From NCBI GenBank assembly GCA_964036295.1, contig OZ038464.1, positions 15,616,443 through 15,680,442 of the forward strand: 64,000 nucleotides of DNA, written 5' to 3'. The notes beneath the pieces were generated by a model. It made no database searches. It had not been told where the DNA came from and saw nothing but the letters and a program-made list of their open reading frames with translations. The position numbers were made by a program, and so were the translations under genes. This stretch comes from Plumapathes pennacea (lineage: Eukaryota > Cnidaria > Anthozoa > Antipatharia > Myriopathidae). Shown one piece after another: positions 47,338-59,394 of the stretch (position 1 is its first letter; each line of letters opens with the position of its first letter).

Positions 47338-47399
47338 ATCTGGCTAACTATAAGATGATGTACAACATTGTGCTCCCTGACATGGAAATGGCTTTTGAG
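47338..47399 (+). CDS. Gene 3, candidate exon 3
   Basis: A T16-rich pyrimidine tract leads to acceptor CATCAAG; the phase-1 frame reads LANYKMMYNIVLPDMEMAFE to donor GAG|GTAAAG, phase 0 out. Continuity of frame across three proposed exons is the argument for this gene. I did not find a convincing next exon. Confidence 0.42.
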
Positions 47400-49049
47400 G
47401 TAAAGCTGTTATGCTTTATAACTGTTGTTTTGCTTGAAAGGATAGGTTTTAGTCTGCAGTGCACATGTTTAAGCTGTTGCACTGTTTTGTGAGCTGCAGT
47501 AGGCTTTGTGCCCTGAATTTGGTTGGAAGTAGAGGACAGGACACACTACCATTTAGCTGCACTTCAGCAGCTAGCATTTTAGGACCCTGCTACACCCTAC
47601 ACATTTCATGTTTATGCTGTACTGATTGAGCTACTGCATGGCTGAGTTAAAGTCCAGACATGTTTTTTGCTCTGATGAAAATCTACATGATGTTAATTAC
47701 CTTAAAGTTCAAATCAATGTTTATCCTAAAACCTGGGAAATAGGGTGTTATATGAAAATTGTGTGGCAGTTCTATGGAGAGGGTGTATGAAACCTAGAGT
47801 ACATTGTACAAAATCGTTTTTAGTCAATTTTAAGTTAAGAATTATTTAGGTTAAAAATAGTATCCTTGTTTTTGGGTGTTTGTTATACGATGATATCAAA
47901 AAATATTTTCACACAGAGACTCCAATTTTTTTCAAGAGCATTTATTGTTAAACTTGATGATTATTATGAACTGACTTAATATACATATGTCAGAGAACAA
48001 ATCTTTGTCTAGCAGTTATAAACTGGCAAAGTGTGCGGTTTTGAAAGGGTTGGTTTGAGCGTTTACATTTTCTAAAAATATCCCTCAAAATGCTCGAAAT
48101 TGGTCTTTCAGGTAATCTAAATTTTGTTTTATTTTTTGGGTGCATGCCCCCGGACCCCCCTAGTTTGTGATACCTTTGGCGCTCAAATCGCTCTATCCAC
48201 TCCACCCCTGATTGAACATGTTTCACAAATGTCCAGACTGTGTTTAACAGAGTGCTCTGATCCTTTAACGTCAGGGTTAATTTTCCCAAATTAATGTTCC
48301 AGATTTTTGGGACATGGTAGTGCTGAAACAGCATTTGTTAGAGTTCACACAATCCCCACCCCCACCCCTTGCTCTGGTGGCTGTGCATAGTCTGAAAATC
48401 AAAATATTCTAGCTACGGCCCTGCCCACATCACATGAGGTATAAATATGCCCTACCCTGACACTGTCAGACCTGAGTGTGGTTTTGAGGTGGAGAAGTTG
48501 CACAGCAGCTGTAAGCTATTGAGACTGAGGAGGTTATTTCTTAGTTCTGTTAAGAAAGAGGAATCAAGACAATATTATAACACTTGCCAAAATTGCAAAT
48601 GCATGTATCATACAGATATTAGGAAAAAGTAAATAGAACAGTTTGCTGAGGGGATTTTATTGCATTATGTAAGACCTGTCTGTCTGTCTACTGTCTGAAA
48701 GCTGTGACCAAAACAACACTCTTGACATACATGTATGAGCAGTCACGCAAACGAAGCATCACAGTATTTCTGCTGAGAAAAATTCAGTTTAATATTTATT
48801 CATTTAGACCGATTAGTGTATGTAAAACGTGAATCATCCCCCTCATGCATCTTCGTTTCCATACTTTCTTCCTTACCCGCCTGGTCTGGTGGGTGGGGTG
48901 GGGAAAAGAGCCTGGGAACGAGGATGCAAGCTTGGTTCTCACTGTACATTCGTTGACATGTTGATGAATGTTTCACGAAGAGCCATTGAGATCCTTTTCC
49001 TCTTTCACTTCAAATGAAATTTAATACATGCAAATATCACTGTATGCTG
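47400..49049. other. No clear gene
   Basis: 48447-48632 has a 61-codon frame (CNxCKC-like cysteine spacing near its end) without supporting splice sites. Around 48148-48162 a GCATGCCCCCGGACCCCCC string occurs, resembling 56905-56930, probably part of a repeat. Nothing else is recognised. Confidence 0.4.
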
Positions 49050-52000
49050 ATCGCTACCGTTTTCAATCCAACAGGGCAGTCATTTTGTTTGCGTTTGGTG
49101 TGAGCAGTGAAGGAAACACAAGTTACTAGACGTACAGAAACTGATTTGTCGATACGGTAAGCAGCACTTTCAATATACTCGTGTGTTTGTCGCATGCAAA
49201 TCGGCACGATCGTGTCTTGAAGGCTCTCGGCTGCCTGGTAGAATTAAGTTATTCATTTCATCAATGCCAGAAGCTGAGTTTTATAATACTGCCTGTACTG
49301 TCCTGTATGTTACTGTGTTTTTTAAGGCGTATATTTGTGCTTTGGAATCCTCTACACGTTCATACGAGCGAAGATACGTGCAGGAAAAGCGGAAGTGAAT
49401 ACAGTGATATCTCTGAGGCGGACACCCTTGAGAGTAGCATTTTATAGCTAATGTCCGCCTTAGAAAGGTGTCCCCCTTAAAGAGAGTTCATTTACAGAGA
49501 GACGAGTGAAAATCAGCAAAGCCTGATTTGCATGCTGTCCGCTTTAGAAATGTGTCCGCTTTAGAGAGAGTCCACTGTATTGTTGAGTGCTTTATTTTCA
49601 ACTGTTTCACTGCCTTTTTCATGGTGAGTCACCTTAAGTCCCTGACGAGTACAGTAATGTCACGGTATTCATTTGATGCAGTCATACGAGAGCGAATTGT
49701 AAGAGCTGTGAGTGCTAAAGGAGTTATTCAAGCACGTGTTTGCATATCCTGGGATTCCGTTTACTGTTGCCATGTTGTAGCGAAGACTACAAAGTTTTCT
49801 CTTGCAGTACATTATTCCATGCGTTGCTAAAACCAGCTTTTCACAGCAGTGCGAAGGATGGGATATCTCACACAATGTATAGACTTTGACTTTGCATTCT
49901 CGTATTGCAACATTCCAGAGGTCTGATTTCTGCTAGCGTTTTACTGTAAAGCTTTCTTTTGTGTGTACACGGAGTCTCACGACTTGCAGGTATATTACTT
50001 CTTTTTCCAATCGTGTTAGCATCTATACTGTAGTCCTACAGTCAATTTACTTGCAGATCTCATAACTTCTAAATTTTGATACATGCCGTAAATAGAAGTG
50101 TGGTAGCTTACCTGCAACAGAGTTGATGGGATAATAAACACGAAGTGTGCTGATTGAATGCACACTCAGGACTTTACAAAACTGTCTTCAGCATCTGCAT
50201 GCTACCGCTGTAACTGACTACAACTTACGTTCTTTTTCTCTTTATGAATTTTCAGGAAAACTGAGGCTATAAGTAAAATAACATCCGAATGCAAAACATG
50301 GTTTTCTTTTGCAGATTTTGTGAGAACAGTATATGTGGAAAGACTGATCTCTGCTGATGAGAAAAAGTAGTGCTTTTCATCTGTTCTAATTTAAGGTAAG
50401 GAAAATTATACTCTGTTTACGTCTATAGTCAGCCAACACAAGTTACTTGGAATGTTTGTCTATGGTTCTTCTATAAAGCAAATTAAAGCCTCGATAAAGT
50501 TTCGCGAGTCCCTCTCGGAAAAAAAATTATTGTAGCGTTACAATTTAACGTACATAAACGTATTATATATCGTGGTTTTATCTTAATTTTAGAATTGACT
50601 GTTTCGGAAACGGGAAGCGAAACTTTTGTCGGTTTTATTCGAAAATGCTAAAACAAGTCTTCTCTGATACTCAGTGAAGTTGACTAAAAGACGTCAGCGA
50701 ATTTCGATCCGTTTTGTGTTAAGGATTCTATTCTCTTTTGCATTGGGAGCGTTTCGGGACCCGTAGTTTATAAGAACTGTCAAATAAAGAGGAACCAAAA
50801 AGATACCGAAAATTGCTGACACGATATTTAAGAAAAGCTCGTCTTCTACACCTCACGCAAATTTGAGCGATGTCGACCAAACCGTTTAAAAGTTCTAGTT
50901 CCCGAAAGACCTAATTTGCTGATCGCTGCCGTTTTCAGTCCAACAGGGCAGTATTTTTGTTTGCGTTTGGTGTGAACATTGAAGAAAACACAAGTTACTA
51001 GACGGATAGAAATTGATGTACTGATACGGTAGGCAACACTTTTAATATACCCGTGTGTTCGTCGCATGCAAATTTAAAATCATAAATCCTCTACACGTAT
51101 TGTGAACGAAGATACGTGCGGAAAGCGGAAGTGAATACAGTGATCTCTCTAAGGCAGACACCCTCGAGACAAGCATTTTGTAATGTCCGCCTTAGAGAGA
51201 GTTCAGACAGAGAAACAGGTGGAAATCAGCAAAGCCCAATTTGCATGCTGTCCGCTTTAGAGAGGGGTCTCCTTTAGAGAGAGCTGACTGTATTGCATGT
51301 TGTCGAGTCAGCTTCATTTTCAATTATTTCTCTGCTGTGAAAGTGACTTCCCTCAAGTCCCTGACTGATACAGTAATGTCACGGTATGCATTTGATGCAG
51401 TCATACAAGAGCCAATTGTAAGAGCTACGAGTGTTAAGGAGTCAATCAGGCACGTATTTGCACATCTTGGGATTCCGTTTACTGCAGCCATGTTATAGTG
51501 TAGACTACAGCTTTTCCTCCTGCAGTACATTATTTTTCTTTGCGTTGCTGAAATCAGCATTTCACAGCAGTGCGAAGGATGGGATATCTTAGACAATGCA
51601 GACTTTGTGGAAAAACTCTCTGCTGATGAGAAACAGTAGTGCTCTTTATCTGTTCTAAATTAAGGTAAGGAACAAAATACTTTGTTTACGTCCAGTCAGC
51701 CAACTCAAGTTACTTGTTTGTCAACGGTTCTTCTATAAAGCAAAATAACTTGGTATCACGACTGCTCTGTGTGTCTCTGTATGACGAGTTAAAGAGACCA
51801 TTGTTTTCTGTTGGCTCGCGTAAATAACTTGGACGATTTCCTAAGAAACGAACTGAATCACTAGATCAATGCATTTGGCAGATCTTGTTGTGTTTTAACT
51901 CCTTCAACATGAGATAAAACTAGGAAGGCCAGTCGTTCACGCATATACGGTCAATTGCAAGACAGACGGTATTTACGCATTTGGTATCATGGCATACATG

Positions 52001-52065
52001 GCAGTAATCAGCAAATAACTCCATGTAAGCTTCATGTACCTACTGTACTGTATGTTTCCAGCTGT
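49050..52065 (+). repeat. Diverged tandem duplication, copies a and b
   Basis: Copy a (49050-50400) and copy b (50918-52065) share in the same order TGCTGATCGCT, CCAACAGGGCAGT, ACACAAGTTACTAGACG, the TGTCCGCYTTAGAGAG tracts, ATGTCACGGTAT and TCTCTGCTGATGAGAAA. A third, more diverged copy spans 53100-54900. Related short frames in copies a and b (SRYSFDAVI, SRYAFDAVI) are disrupted differently in each, which argues against a living gene. Confidence 0.65.
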
Positions 52066-52339
52066 CAGACGTGGATCGGTGCGATACAGCTAACACAACT
52101 ATTGTGTAGCTAACACAACTATTGTGTACAGCTACATAATATATATTCGTCCTGTATCAAGCCCCACACGCTTTGATTTTTTTTTTGAGACAAAAAGTGG
52201 AATCAAATACATCGTGTTGATCAACATGGCAGATCGTTCGTAACTGTGTTATCTTTTGTAACCCTTTTTCGATCTTTTTCTCTTGAAAGTTTGATACTCA
52301 ATGTTGTATAATTATATTTTAGAAAGTACATCTGTACTA

Positions 52340-52358
52340 CTATTATTATTATTATTAC

Positions 52359-52418
<60 letters not shown>

Positions 52419-52424
52419 TATTAT
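52340..52424 (+). repeat. (ATT)n microsatellite
   Basis: About 28 units with three ACT interruptions, which divide it into perfect blocks. Confidence 0.95.
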
Positions 52425-52766
52425 GTTGATTCGACAACTACGATGCTTCCTTGAATATTCTTGTATATTTTTTGTCGTAGTTTGAATCGTTTTATTGTCA
52501 TAGTTTTAGTCAGACTGGATACCTTACTGACTAACGTGATATTTGATGAACAATCACACCAACACAGCGTTTTACATGTAAACAAGCCTCTCGATGTTAC
52601 TTTCTGCTTACAGATCTGTTTTACATCAGAGATTCTCCCCATTTAGATCGATAAATGAATATGAGTGTGGATCGTCGGTACTTCTTGTATTCTCAGCTCT
52701 CCATGCGTAACCACATCCGTTGACATGTTGATAAAAGTGTGACCTCTAATTGAACATCCTGTAAAT

Positions 52767-52845
52767 CCTCGAATAAGCGCCCGGGGCGCTGATTTCAATT
52801 AGGATACTAATTATCCGATAAGGCGAGGGCGCTTATTCGAAGAGG
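52767..52845. mobile_element. Short foldback element (GAATAAGCGCCC type)
   Basis: CCTCGAATAAGCGCCC (52767-52782) is repeated inverted at 52827-52845 with three extra bases. Palindromes with TCGAATAAGCGCCC arms are, as far as I know, common small repeats of marine invertebrate genomes. No coding capacity. Confidence 0.55.
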
Positions 52846-53099
52846 GGCGCTTAATTATTTTTTCCCAAGTTGTAACATAACGTAAGCCACTCGTATAGTT
52901 CTAATGGCGACACACCTCGTAATTATGTTAATTTAGTTTAGTTAGTCATGCAAACGTGTTCACAAAAAGTTATGTCGATTGATGGTGTTAATTTAGCATT
53001 GTGAAAAATAAAAAAACAACAACAAAGCATAGGGAAGGGGGGGAAAGGGGGAACGGCATATGCAAATATCGGGTTCTGGTCGACACCCTTTTTACGATT

Positions 53100-54900
53100 G
53101 TGCAGCAAGACACAGTGCAGTATTTCTGTTTCCCGTTTGATGTGAGCAGTGAAGGAAGCACAAATTGTTTGACGTAAAAAGTAATGTACTGATACGGTAG
53201 GCATGCAGAAGTTACTCATGTTTTCGTAACATGCAAATTCGGTAATCGCCAACATAAGACTCGTTGTAGTAGAAGAGCATTCACTTCATCAGATGTAAGA
53301 AGCTTAGTTTGGTATCACTGCTTGTAATAACCTGCCTATTACTGAAGACACATATTTATTCTTCGGAAGCCTTTTCACGTCGCACGAACAAACATACGTG
53401 CAGAACTGAGCGGAAGTGAACTGCATTCGTTGAATTTTATACAAGATGTTTCAGTTTCATTTTTCCACTAATGGATTGATCTTACTGGCCAGTCAACCTG
53501 ATGGTTGTGATGTTGATTTGATGAAGTCATACAGATAGCCAAATACTACGGTAGCGCTATCCAGTTTTTGAACAACCGGGCCCTGGCCCTAACAAGCAGA
53601 TTTTGTCTATGATCAAGCTAATCTAGACTAAGAGCAGTTTCCCAAAGTAATAAACTTTCCTTCTGACTTGTTAGTCCTTCTGTGCATCGCATTTGTTGAA
53701 AATTGCGACTATTTTCACAAGCTATTTTTACAGAACAATCAAGTATAATGAGTTCCAAATCAAAAACATAACACTACATAACCGCATTGTTAACATTTAC
53801 ATCATACATGATTTCCTCGTACAATCGAGAATGTTCGGCTTGTTTCTTATAACCATGGTCACATTTGGAGAAATCAAGATGTTTCGTCCGACAACATTGG
53901 AACTAAACAAGCTCAGTAACTTTTTAACATTTGCACTTAAAAGTTTGAGTTTTGGTTTTATCACTCTCTTTATTTGAAACTATGTTACTTTTCCGATATT
54001 TAAGGTTACCTGTAAGTAAACACAGCTTGCCTCAAAACACATTACGTGATTATATTACTATCCCCTCGTATACTCCTCATATCATTTGGTCTTTTAATTT
54101 AATAGAAGGTAATGATGTCACTATATATTTATTTATTCACTACTTATCTGTACTACTATTCTAAGATGATCATCAAGATTTGGGGTGTGACTGTTTCAAA
54201 TCTAATTCAGACCATCATATCGTTGAATATTATCTCGTATGCAAACGTCATGATATTTGCACACACTATTTCTACGTTATAAGGATCTAATAAATTTCTG
54301 GTATGGAGCAATAACTCTTACTGAACTATAAAGAAAGTTTAAATGAGTGTTCTTCATTTGGAGGAAATTTGCACTTGACTTTACAAGTGTCTTATAATCA
54401 CTTCAGCATCTGTATGCCACCGCTTCAACTAACTACAATTTTTGTTTTTTTCTTCTTTATAACTTTCAGAGTGAAGTATGTCTGGCAAAACGTCTTAAAG
54501 ATGGTGTTTCGTCCTGCACGTTTGGGACAGCAGTTTGTGTGGACGAAGGATTTTCTGGGTGAGAAACATACTTTGGTCCGTTTAGTTCAGTTTCATTTTG
54601 TTAGCGTCCAGTCAGCCAACTCAAGCCACTGACTTGTAGGTCTGGTCCTTCGATTGAAGGTTCAGTTCGATTTGCAACGGCGTTTAGTATTCTCACACCA
54701 ACTTTTGTATCCACACGAACAGTCAGAATCTTCCTATGTATGGGGGGGGGGGTTCACATTTTCCATTGAACTTCAAGAAAGAATGTCAAGAATTATTTAG
54801 GAAATCTTAATGCGTTTGCTTTGGTATTATGGCAATTACTCATTTGACAAAAAGCGTCATGTATATATCACGATACAATGTTTCCAGCTGTCAGGTCTGA
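53100..54900 (+). repeat. Diverged copy c of the 49-52 kb family
   Basis: Shares GTGAGCAGTGAAGGAA, TACTGATACGGTAGGCA, the ATGCAAATTCGG-type end, TTGGTATTATGGCA and TGTTTCCAGCTGTCAG with copies a/b. Two hydrophobic frames at 53693-54164 show no recognisable family. No gene called. Confidence 0.5.
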
Positions 54901-54936
54901 GCTAACACTATACGTTGGCTGTGATCACTCGGGTAA

Positions 54937-55100
54937 AAGTAGTCTTCAGTAAGACTGTTGTTGGTGGCTGGCGTTTCGACCACCTGAGCGGTAGTCATCT
55001 TCAGAGTCAATTAGAAACATCTTTACTCGACTCTGAAGATGAGTTCCGCTCAGGCAGTCTAAACATCAGTCACCAACAACAGTCTTCCTGAAGACTACTC
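54937..55100. mobile_element. Foldback element, ~75-bp arms
   Basis: AGTAGTCTTCAGTAAGACTG at the left is matched inverted by CAGTCTTCCTGAAGACTACT at the right. The arms extend inward through GGTGGCTGRCGTTT and ACTCTGAAGATGA-type motifs, with about 15 bases between them. No coding capacity. Confidence 0.7.
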
Positions 55101-55622
55101 TCACTTACTGTAGACAATCATAACCAACATAATTATACGGTTCAAACTCCAGGGTTTCAAATAGTTTGGCAAGCTAACATAACATTAATACTATTTGTGT
55201 ACAGGTATATACATTATAAGTCGCAACTTCTGTGTGCCTCGTAAATTACACTTAGATGAGGTCGTTGCGTTAGGATGTGATCTAGTAAACATCTGTAAGA
55301 CAGGCGTTATTTACTATTTTACTGAGGGAACGTTATTGTACAGAAAATGGAAGCGAGAGGCGTTAATACGGGACATTGGTTTACAATGCATGAACTTTAT
55401 GTTTGATTTAAAGGGATGAAAGTATTTAAATACTTTTGGTCAACGTCTCAGCAAAGTACTTTGTATCCTCAACTAGTCGAGATAGAGATCAAAGTTTGCT
55501 ACTGACAGCACTGTATGAGGCATAGAATAAAATTTATAGGCCACTTTACATAACCTTGTTTTACGATTTCATATTATTGTACCTAAGAGTCTGTTTTGTA
55601 CACGGAGCTGTTCGGTATATAC
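55101..55622 (+). other. Upstream region of gene 2
   Basis: A 74-codon frame at 55195-55419 (with LLYRKWKREALIRD) follows an AG acceptor-like site but ends in a stop and resembles nothing certain. Otherwise no feature. Confidence 0.35.
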
Positions 55623-55629
55623 TATAAAA
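55623..55629 (+). promoter_or_regulatory. Possible TATA box of gene 2
   Basis: TATAAAA lies 128 bases upstream of the proposed start codon, a plausible spacing for a short 5' leader. AT-rich surroundings make chance likely. Confidence 0.25.
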
Positions 55630-55750
55630 ACATTGTATTTTATCATACCTTATTTATTCAAACTGTCGACAGTTTTGAAATTTTTGTAAATGTTTATGAA
55701 AGCAGTCCATTATTTTCGGGTTCTGTAGGTTAACAGATGCACAAGTCACA

Positions 55751-56449
55751 ATGTCAAGTCTGGCTGTTTCCCTTAGAAGTTCTCCTGAAAAAACCAACGG
55801 TGCAAAGTTAAGCCGACTTATAATAGACGGTGGGAGGACAGCACTTGAGAAAGTGTTTGACAATATCCACCCCCCAGGGACATTGCAAGCGGCCCTCAAC
55901 AGCCAGCACAGAACTCTTCTCGCACTCCATAAGAAGAGGATACTGAACAGAACACAATGGGAACTTCTGTTTCCGCCAAGTGGAGCAGAACCTCAATCCA
56001 CTGAATTTGACATAACGTTGCTGTTCGTCCTTCTCCGGAACATTTGTGGACTTAGTCCCCCGGCATCTGGATGGGACAGCAAACCGCCTTTGACTGATCC
56101 ATCACGGGAAGCTACTTTGGCGCGGATTAAATGGTTCAGAAACGAGGTTTATGGCCATGTAACCTCAACAGGAATCGATGCTGGGTCATTCAACGCGCAC
56201 TGGACTGAGTTGTCAGACGCTCTAGTTCAACTCGGTCTTGACCGCACGGAGATCGATCGTCTGAAGAATTCGCCTCTGGATGAAGACTGTTACCTAAACC
56301 TGTTGTCGGAATGGAAGATCCAGGAGGACGACATCAAAACGCAGCTTGACGAACTGAAGAAACTTGAGGAACTAAAGAAGCTTGGGGAACTGAAGAAACT
56401 TGAGGAGCTTGAGAGCGTGAACAGTAAACTTGATGTTTTACTGTCTAAG
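55751..56449 (+). CDS. Gene 2 exon 1: DZIP3-like HEPN domain and coiled coil
   Basis: 233 codons from ATG (ACAATGT, A at -3) to donor CTAAG|GTTGGT, phase 0. Residues about 10-185 match the DZIP3-like HEPN family, expanded in cnidarians, molluscs and echinoderms: FDITLLFVLLRNICGLSPP, GWDSKPP, then WFRNEVYGHV. The last contains the HEPN R-x(4-6)-H signature (R130, H136), which in many HEPN proteins forms a ribonuclease site. Residues 190-230 are a charged LKKLEEL heptad coiled coil, suggesting oligomerisation. The frame can run on to a stop at 56537-56539, so an unspliced short HEPN-only form is possible. It joins in phase to the kinase exon at 57591. No equivalent is seen before the gene 1 kinase. 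Confidence 0.85.
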
Positions 56450-57590
56450 GTTGGTATAGAAGTTTGGTCTCATAAGTACCAAAAGTATTCATACGTACGA
56501 ATTGTAAAGAAAATTAGAATGTTATCTGTAGGTGGATAAGAGCGTTGTCACATAATGCCATTATGCACAGGCAATTATGATAATTACTGCACATGACTGC
56601 TTGGCTGTGTCTGTCGTACTGGGACAGCGTGTAACGTATTTACACAGAACCTTTCAATAATTAATGTTAGCCTGAAGTCAAGCTTCTACCTAATGAGCCC
56701 TTTTTCATTTTTATGTTCTGGCATGTTTTAGGGACCGTTCATTTTATGAGGTGGGGGGGGAGAAACAGTATGGAAAGTTTACTAATATAGAGGCTCCAAA
56801 GCTTTAAAAGATGCAGGTGATAAATCGGCTTAACTTTGCACCGTTGGTCTTTTCAGCAGAATAGTGTTTTAGGGAATCTAGATTTTAAAGTTTTGTGGGG
56901 GATCAGACCCCCAGACTCCCCCAGCAGCTCACGCCTATGGTGCTTAAAATCCTCCCTGATCTACCCCAGCTGCTTTATTCCATTAATGAAACATTCAACT
57001 ATGGGGGGGGGGAGGGGGGGGGGGGGGGGGGCGAGGGGGCTGCGGCCCTTGTTTTTTGTTTGGGTCTGGGTTTGTTTAGACAACGTAGACCTGTACAATG
57101 GTACACGGGTTTTCTTTCCTTTTTTTTTTTTTTTTTTTTTTCTATTTTTTCTATTTTTTTTTTTTTTTTTTCGTTTTTAACTTGTTGTTTCTATCAATCA
57201 ATTCAGAACTTTTGTTCAGTTTCATAACTAATAAATGTAAAGAAAATTGAGAAATATAAGCAGCAGTGTTGAGTGCTCGAAATATACTTAAAAAAGAAAG
57301 AAAACAACAACGACAGAAAAACAGAAACCAAATTATCCGATCACCGTATTTTACGGGGTCCCACTAGTAAATCATATTTGTGTTCAGATTTACATAATTC
57401 CTTTCCGGTTTTATAGCTGGAAATTTAGATAAGAGATAATTAAACATGGAGTCTCACAACGGAGATGAAATAAGGTACAATTTTTTGCGTTGACGGAAAA
57501 GTGGTCTCGTTTTTTGTATGGATTCTAGTTTACCTTTCAGTTGTTACATTTGTTCTTTTCCACTAAATAGGCACATTCCTTTTCTAACAG
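56450..57590 (+). other. Gene 2 intron 1
   Basis: Contains a 40-bp inverted copy of the start of the HEPN exon (56817-56857), a G-rich run (57003-57031) and a T-rich run (57110-57178). A mini-exon-like string with ATGGAGTCTCACAACGG at 57446 ends at AAG|GTACAA but does not fit the phase of either neighbour. Confidence 0.6.
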
Positions 57591-58388
57591 GGCGAAATAG
57601 TGGGGGATATCCAGTGTCATAAAGCACAAGTCCTTGGTGAGGGAAGTAAGGGCACTATGGTTTACGAAGGAACTTTGGTTTCTTCTGGAAGAAAAATAGC
57701 TGTGAAAAGAATGTTTACGGGAATTTTTGACCTGAAAGAAGCTGAACGACTAAAGCAATTAGATCATCCCAACATTGTTAAGTGTTTGGGAGTTGAAGTT
57801 GAGGAGAACTTCATATTTCTGGCACTGGAATATTGCAAGAAAACTCTGAGGAAATGTGTAGGAGAGAACGATTTTCAAAGAGAGGAAAGCGGTGTTGACA
57901 GACTTCAGTGCTTGAAAGATGTCACTTCAGCTGTGGAATACCTCCATGAGAAGAACATCTATCATCGGGACATCAAGCCGGACAACATTCTATTGTCAGC
58001 CTCCCATCCCGTTCGTTTTGTTTTGGCCGACTTCAATACTGCGAGAGAATCCAGCTCAGAATCAGTTTCAACGCATATTGGCGTTTTTGTTGGAACCATG
58101 GGCTACATAGCACCTGAAATGTTCAACCCCACCGAAAATATTACTGCCGAAATTGACGTGTTTTCACTTGGATGTGTGTTTTATTACACACTTACGGACA
58201 AATGTCATCCCTTTGGTTCAGTAAGACACCCGAAAGAATGCCAAAAATACATTAATCGCGCCCAACAGCCGGTTCTCAAGGAAACTGCTTTCCTTGAACA
58301 CGCGTGGACCAAACCAATTATCGAAGCGATGATTTCTTTCCATCCTGATAAACGGCCACCTGCCACAGATGTTTTGAAGAGACTTGAG
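57591..58388 (+). CDS. Gene 2 exon 2: IRE1/RNase L-like protein kinase domain
   Basis: 266 codons, phase 0 at both ends, acceptor CCTTTTCTAACAG, donor CTTGAG|GTATAT. Motifs: LGEGSKGT (15-22), VAVK lysine 39, YHRDIKPDN (D127), LADFN (145-149), GYIAPEM, DVFSLGCVFYY, CHPFG, HPDKRPPATDV. DFG is DFN, as in gene 1. The DIFS/DVFS..CVFYY..HPFG block places it in the IRE1/RNase L family. There is no KEN domain; downstream exons are linker and ankyrin. VAVK, HRD and the metal-binding Asp are present, so nucleotide binding is likely and phosphotransfer possible. Roughly two thirds identical to the gene 1 exon by eye. Confidence 0.9.
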
Positions 58389-59179
58389 GTATATATGTAC
58401 CGGTATTAATTTAATTAGTTCGTCTGTTTTACTTTTCTTTTGAGTTTAGAAAACTACCTGCATCTGTGACCTTAATTTACTGTTTCTCTAAATTAGCATG
58501 TACTGTAGTCCTTGATAATTTTATGATTACTGCAAACACCACTTGCGTTAGTATGCTGTATACAGTGGATCTTGAAATATCGGATTTTTCTTTGCTTTTT
58601 TTGGAGCGCGCGAAGATCTTTACTTACGTAATTATGCTATATTTGTTTTGCAGATGCTTATCAACATCAATCACTGGCTAGTCATATTTGAAAAATTAAC
58701 AAGATTTTTAGATGTTTTTATGTCCTTATTTCAGACCCTTCCCCTCGTCTGATACCTATTTTCATCCCTTACTGCTATCTGTTATAAAATGCTTGTAACA
58801 TCGCTTAATATCTTTTTTTAGTATACAAAAGTGCAATTAACCTTGCTTGACCTTACTATCTTTATTTGGCTGTTTAGTATATTTGCCTTAACAGAAAAAG
58901 TGCTAGACCAAAATATGATGAGGTAAAGCAACGCTCAGAACGCACTTGTAACGCAAAGATGTATGACTGTATAGTTGGTTTGTTCTATAATATAATGATC
59001 ACATTTTGCACACTGGTTGTAGCACAGGTTATGCATGTTAGCCAAGATATATCTATTCGTCCATCTTATTAAAAACATGAACTTAAAACGTATACGTCAA
59101 ATATATAGTTATATCTGTCCTCAATTCGTATAATTACATATGCAAACAATCATATTTCTGTGTATTTTATTGCCACCAG
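58389..59179 (+). other. Gene 2 intron 2
   Basis: The first ~90 bases after the donor (GTATATATGTACCGGTATT...) are repeated at 59258-59340, part of a local duplication. No exon. Confidence 0.6.
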
Positions 59180-59257
59180 AATCCAGAAGTTAGCATTGTG
59201 ATGCTGCGCAAAACGAAGTTTCCAGCAGTGCAACAGGATGTCTTGAAGAGTCTTGAG
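59180..59257 (+). CDS. Gene 2 duplicated linker exon (chimeric)
   Basis: 26 codons, phase 0 at both ends, acceptor TTTTATTGCCACCAG, donor GAG|GTATAT. Begins NPEVSIVMLRKTKFPAVQQ like the exon at 59395 but ends DVLKSLE like the end of the kinase exon. It is therefore a fusion of a linker exon with a kinase-exon 3' end, created by a local tandem duplication. Phase 0/0 lets it be included or skipped without frame loss. Confidence 0.55.
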
Positions 59258-59394
59258 GTATATACGTACCAGTATTAATTTAATTAGTTCATCTGTTTTA
59301 CTTTTGTTTTGAGCTCAGAAAACCCACCTGTGACTTTAATTTGTATAATTACACATGCAAACAATCATATTTCTGTGTATTTTATTGCCACCAG

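Noticed and set aside
49528..51498. Related frames SRYSFDAVI/SRYAFDAVI in two repeat copies
   Set aside because: Similarity follows from the DNA duplication; the frames break at different places and lack start or splice support.
57446..57474. Mini-exon MESHNGDEI before the gene 2 kinase exon
   Set aside because: Its donor phase does not match the kinase exon (phase 0), and the frame from the HEPN exon meets a stop upstream in it. It could be an alternative first exon only with another acceptor.
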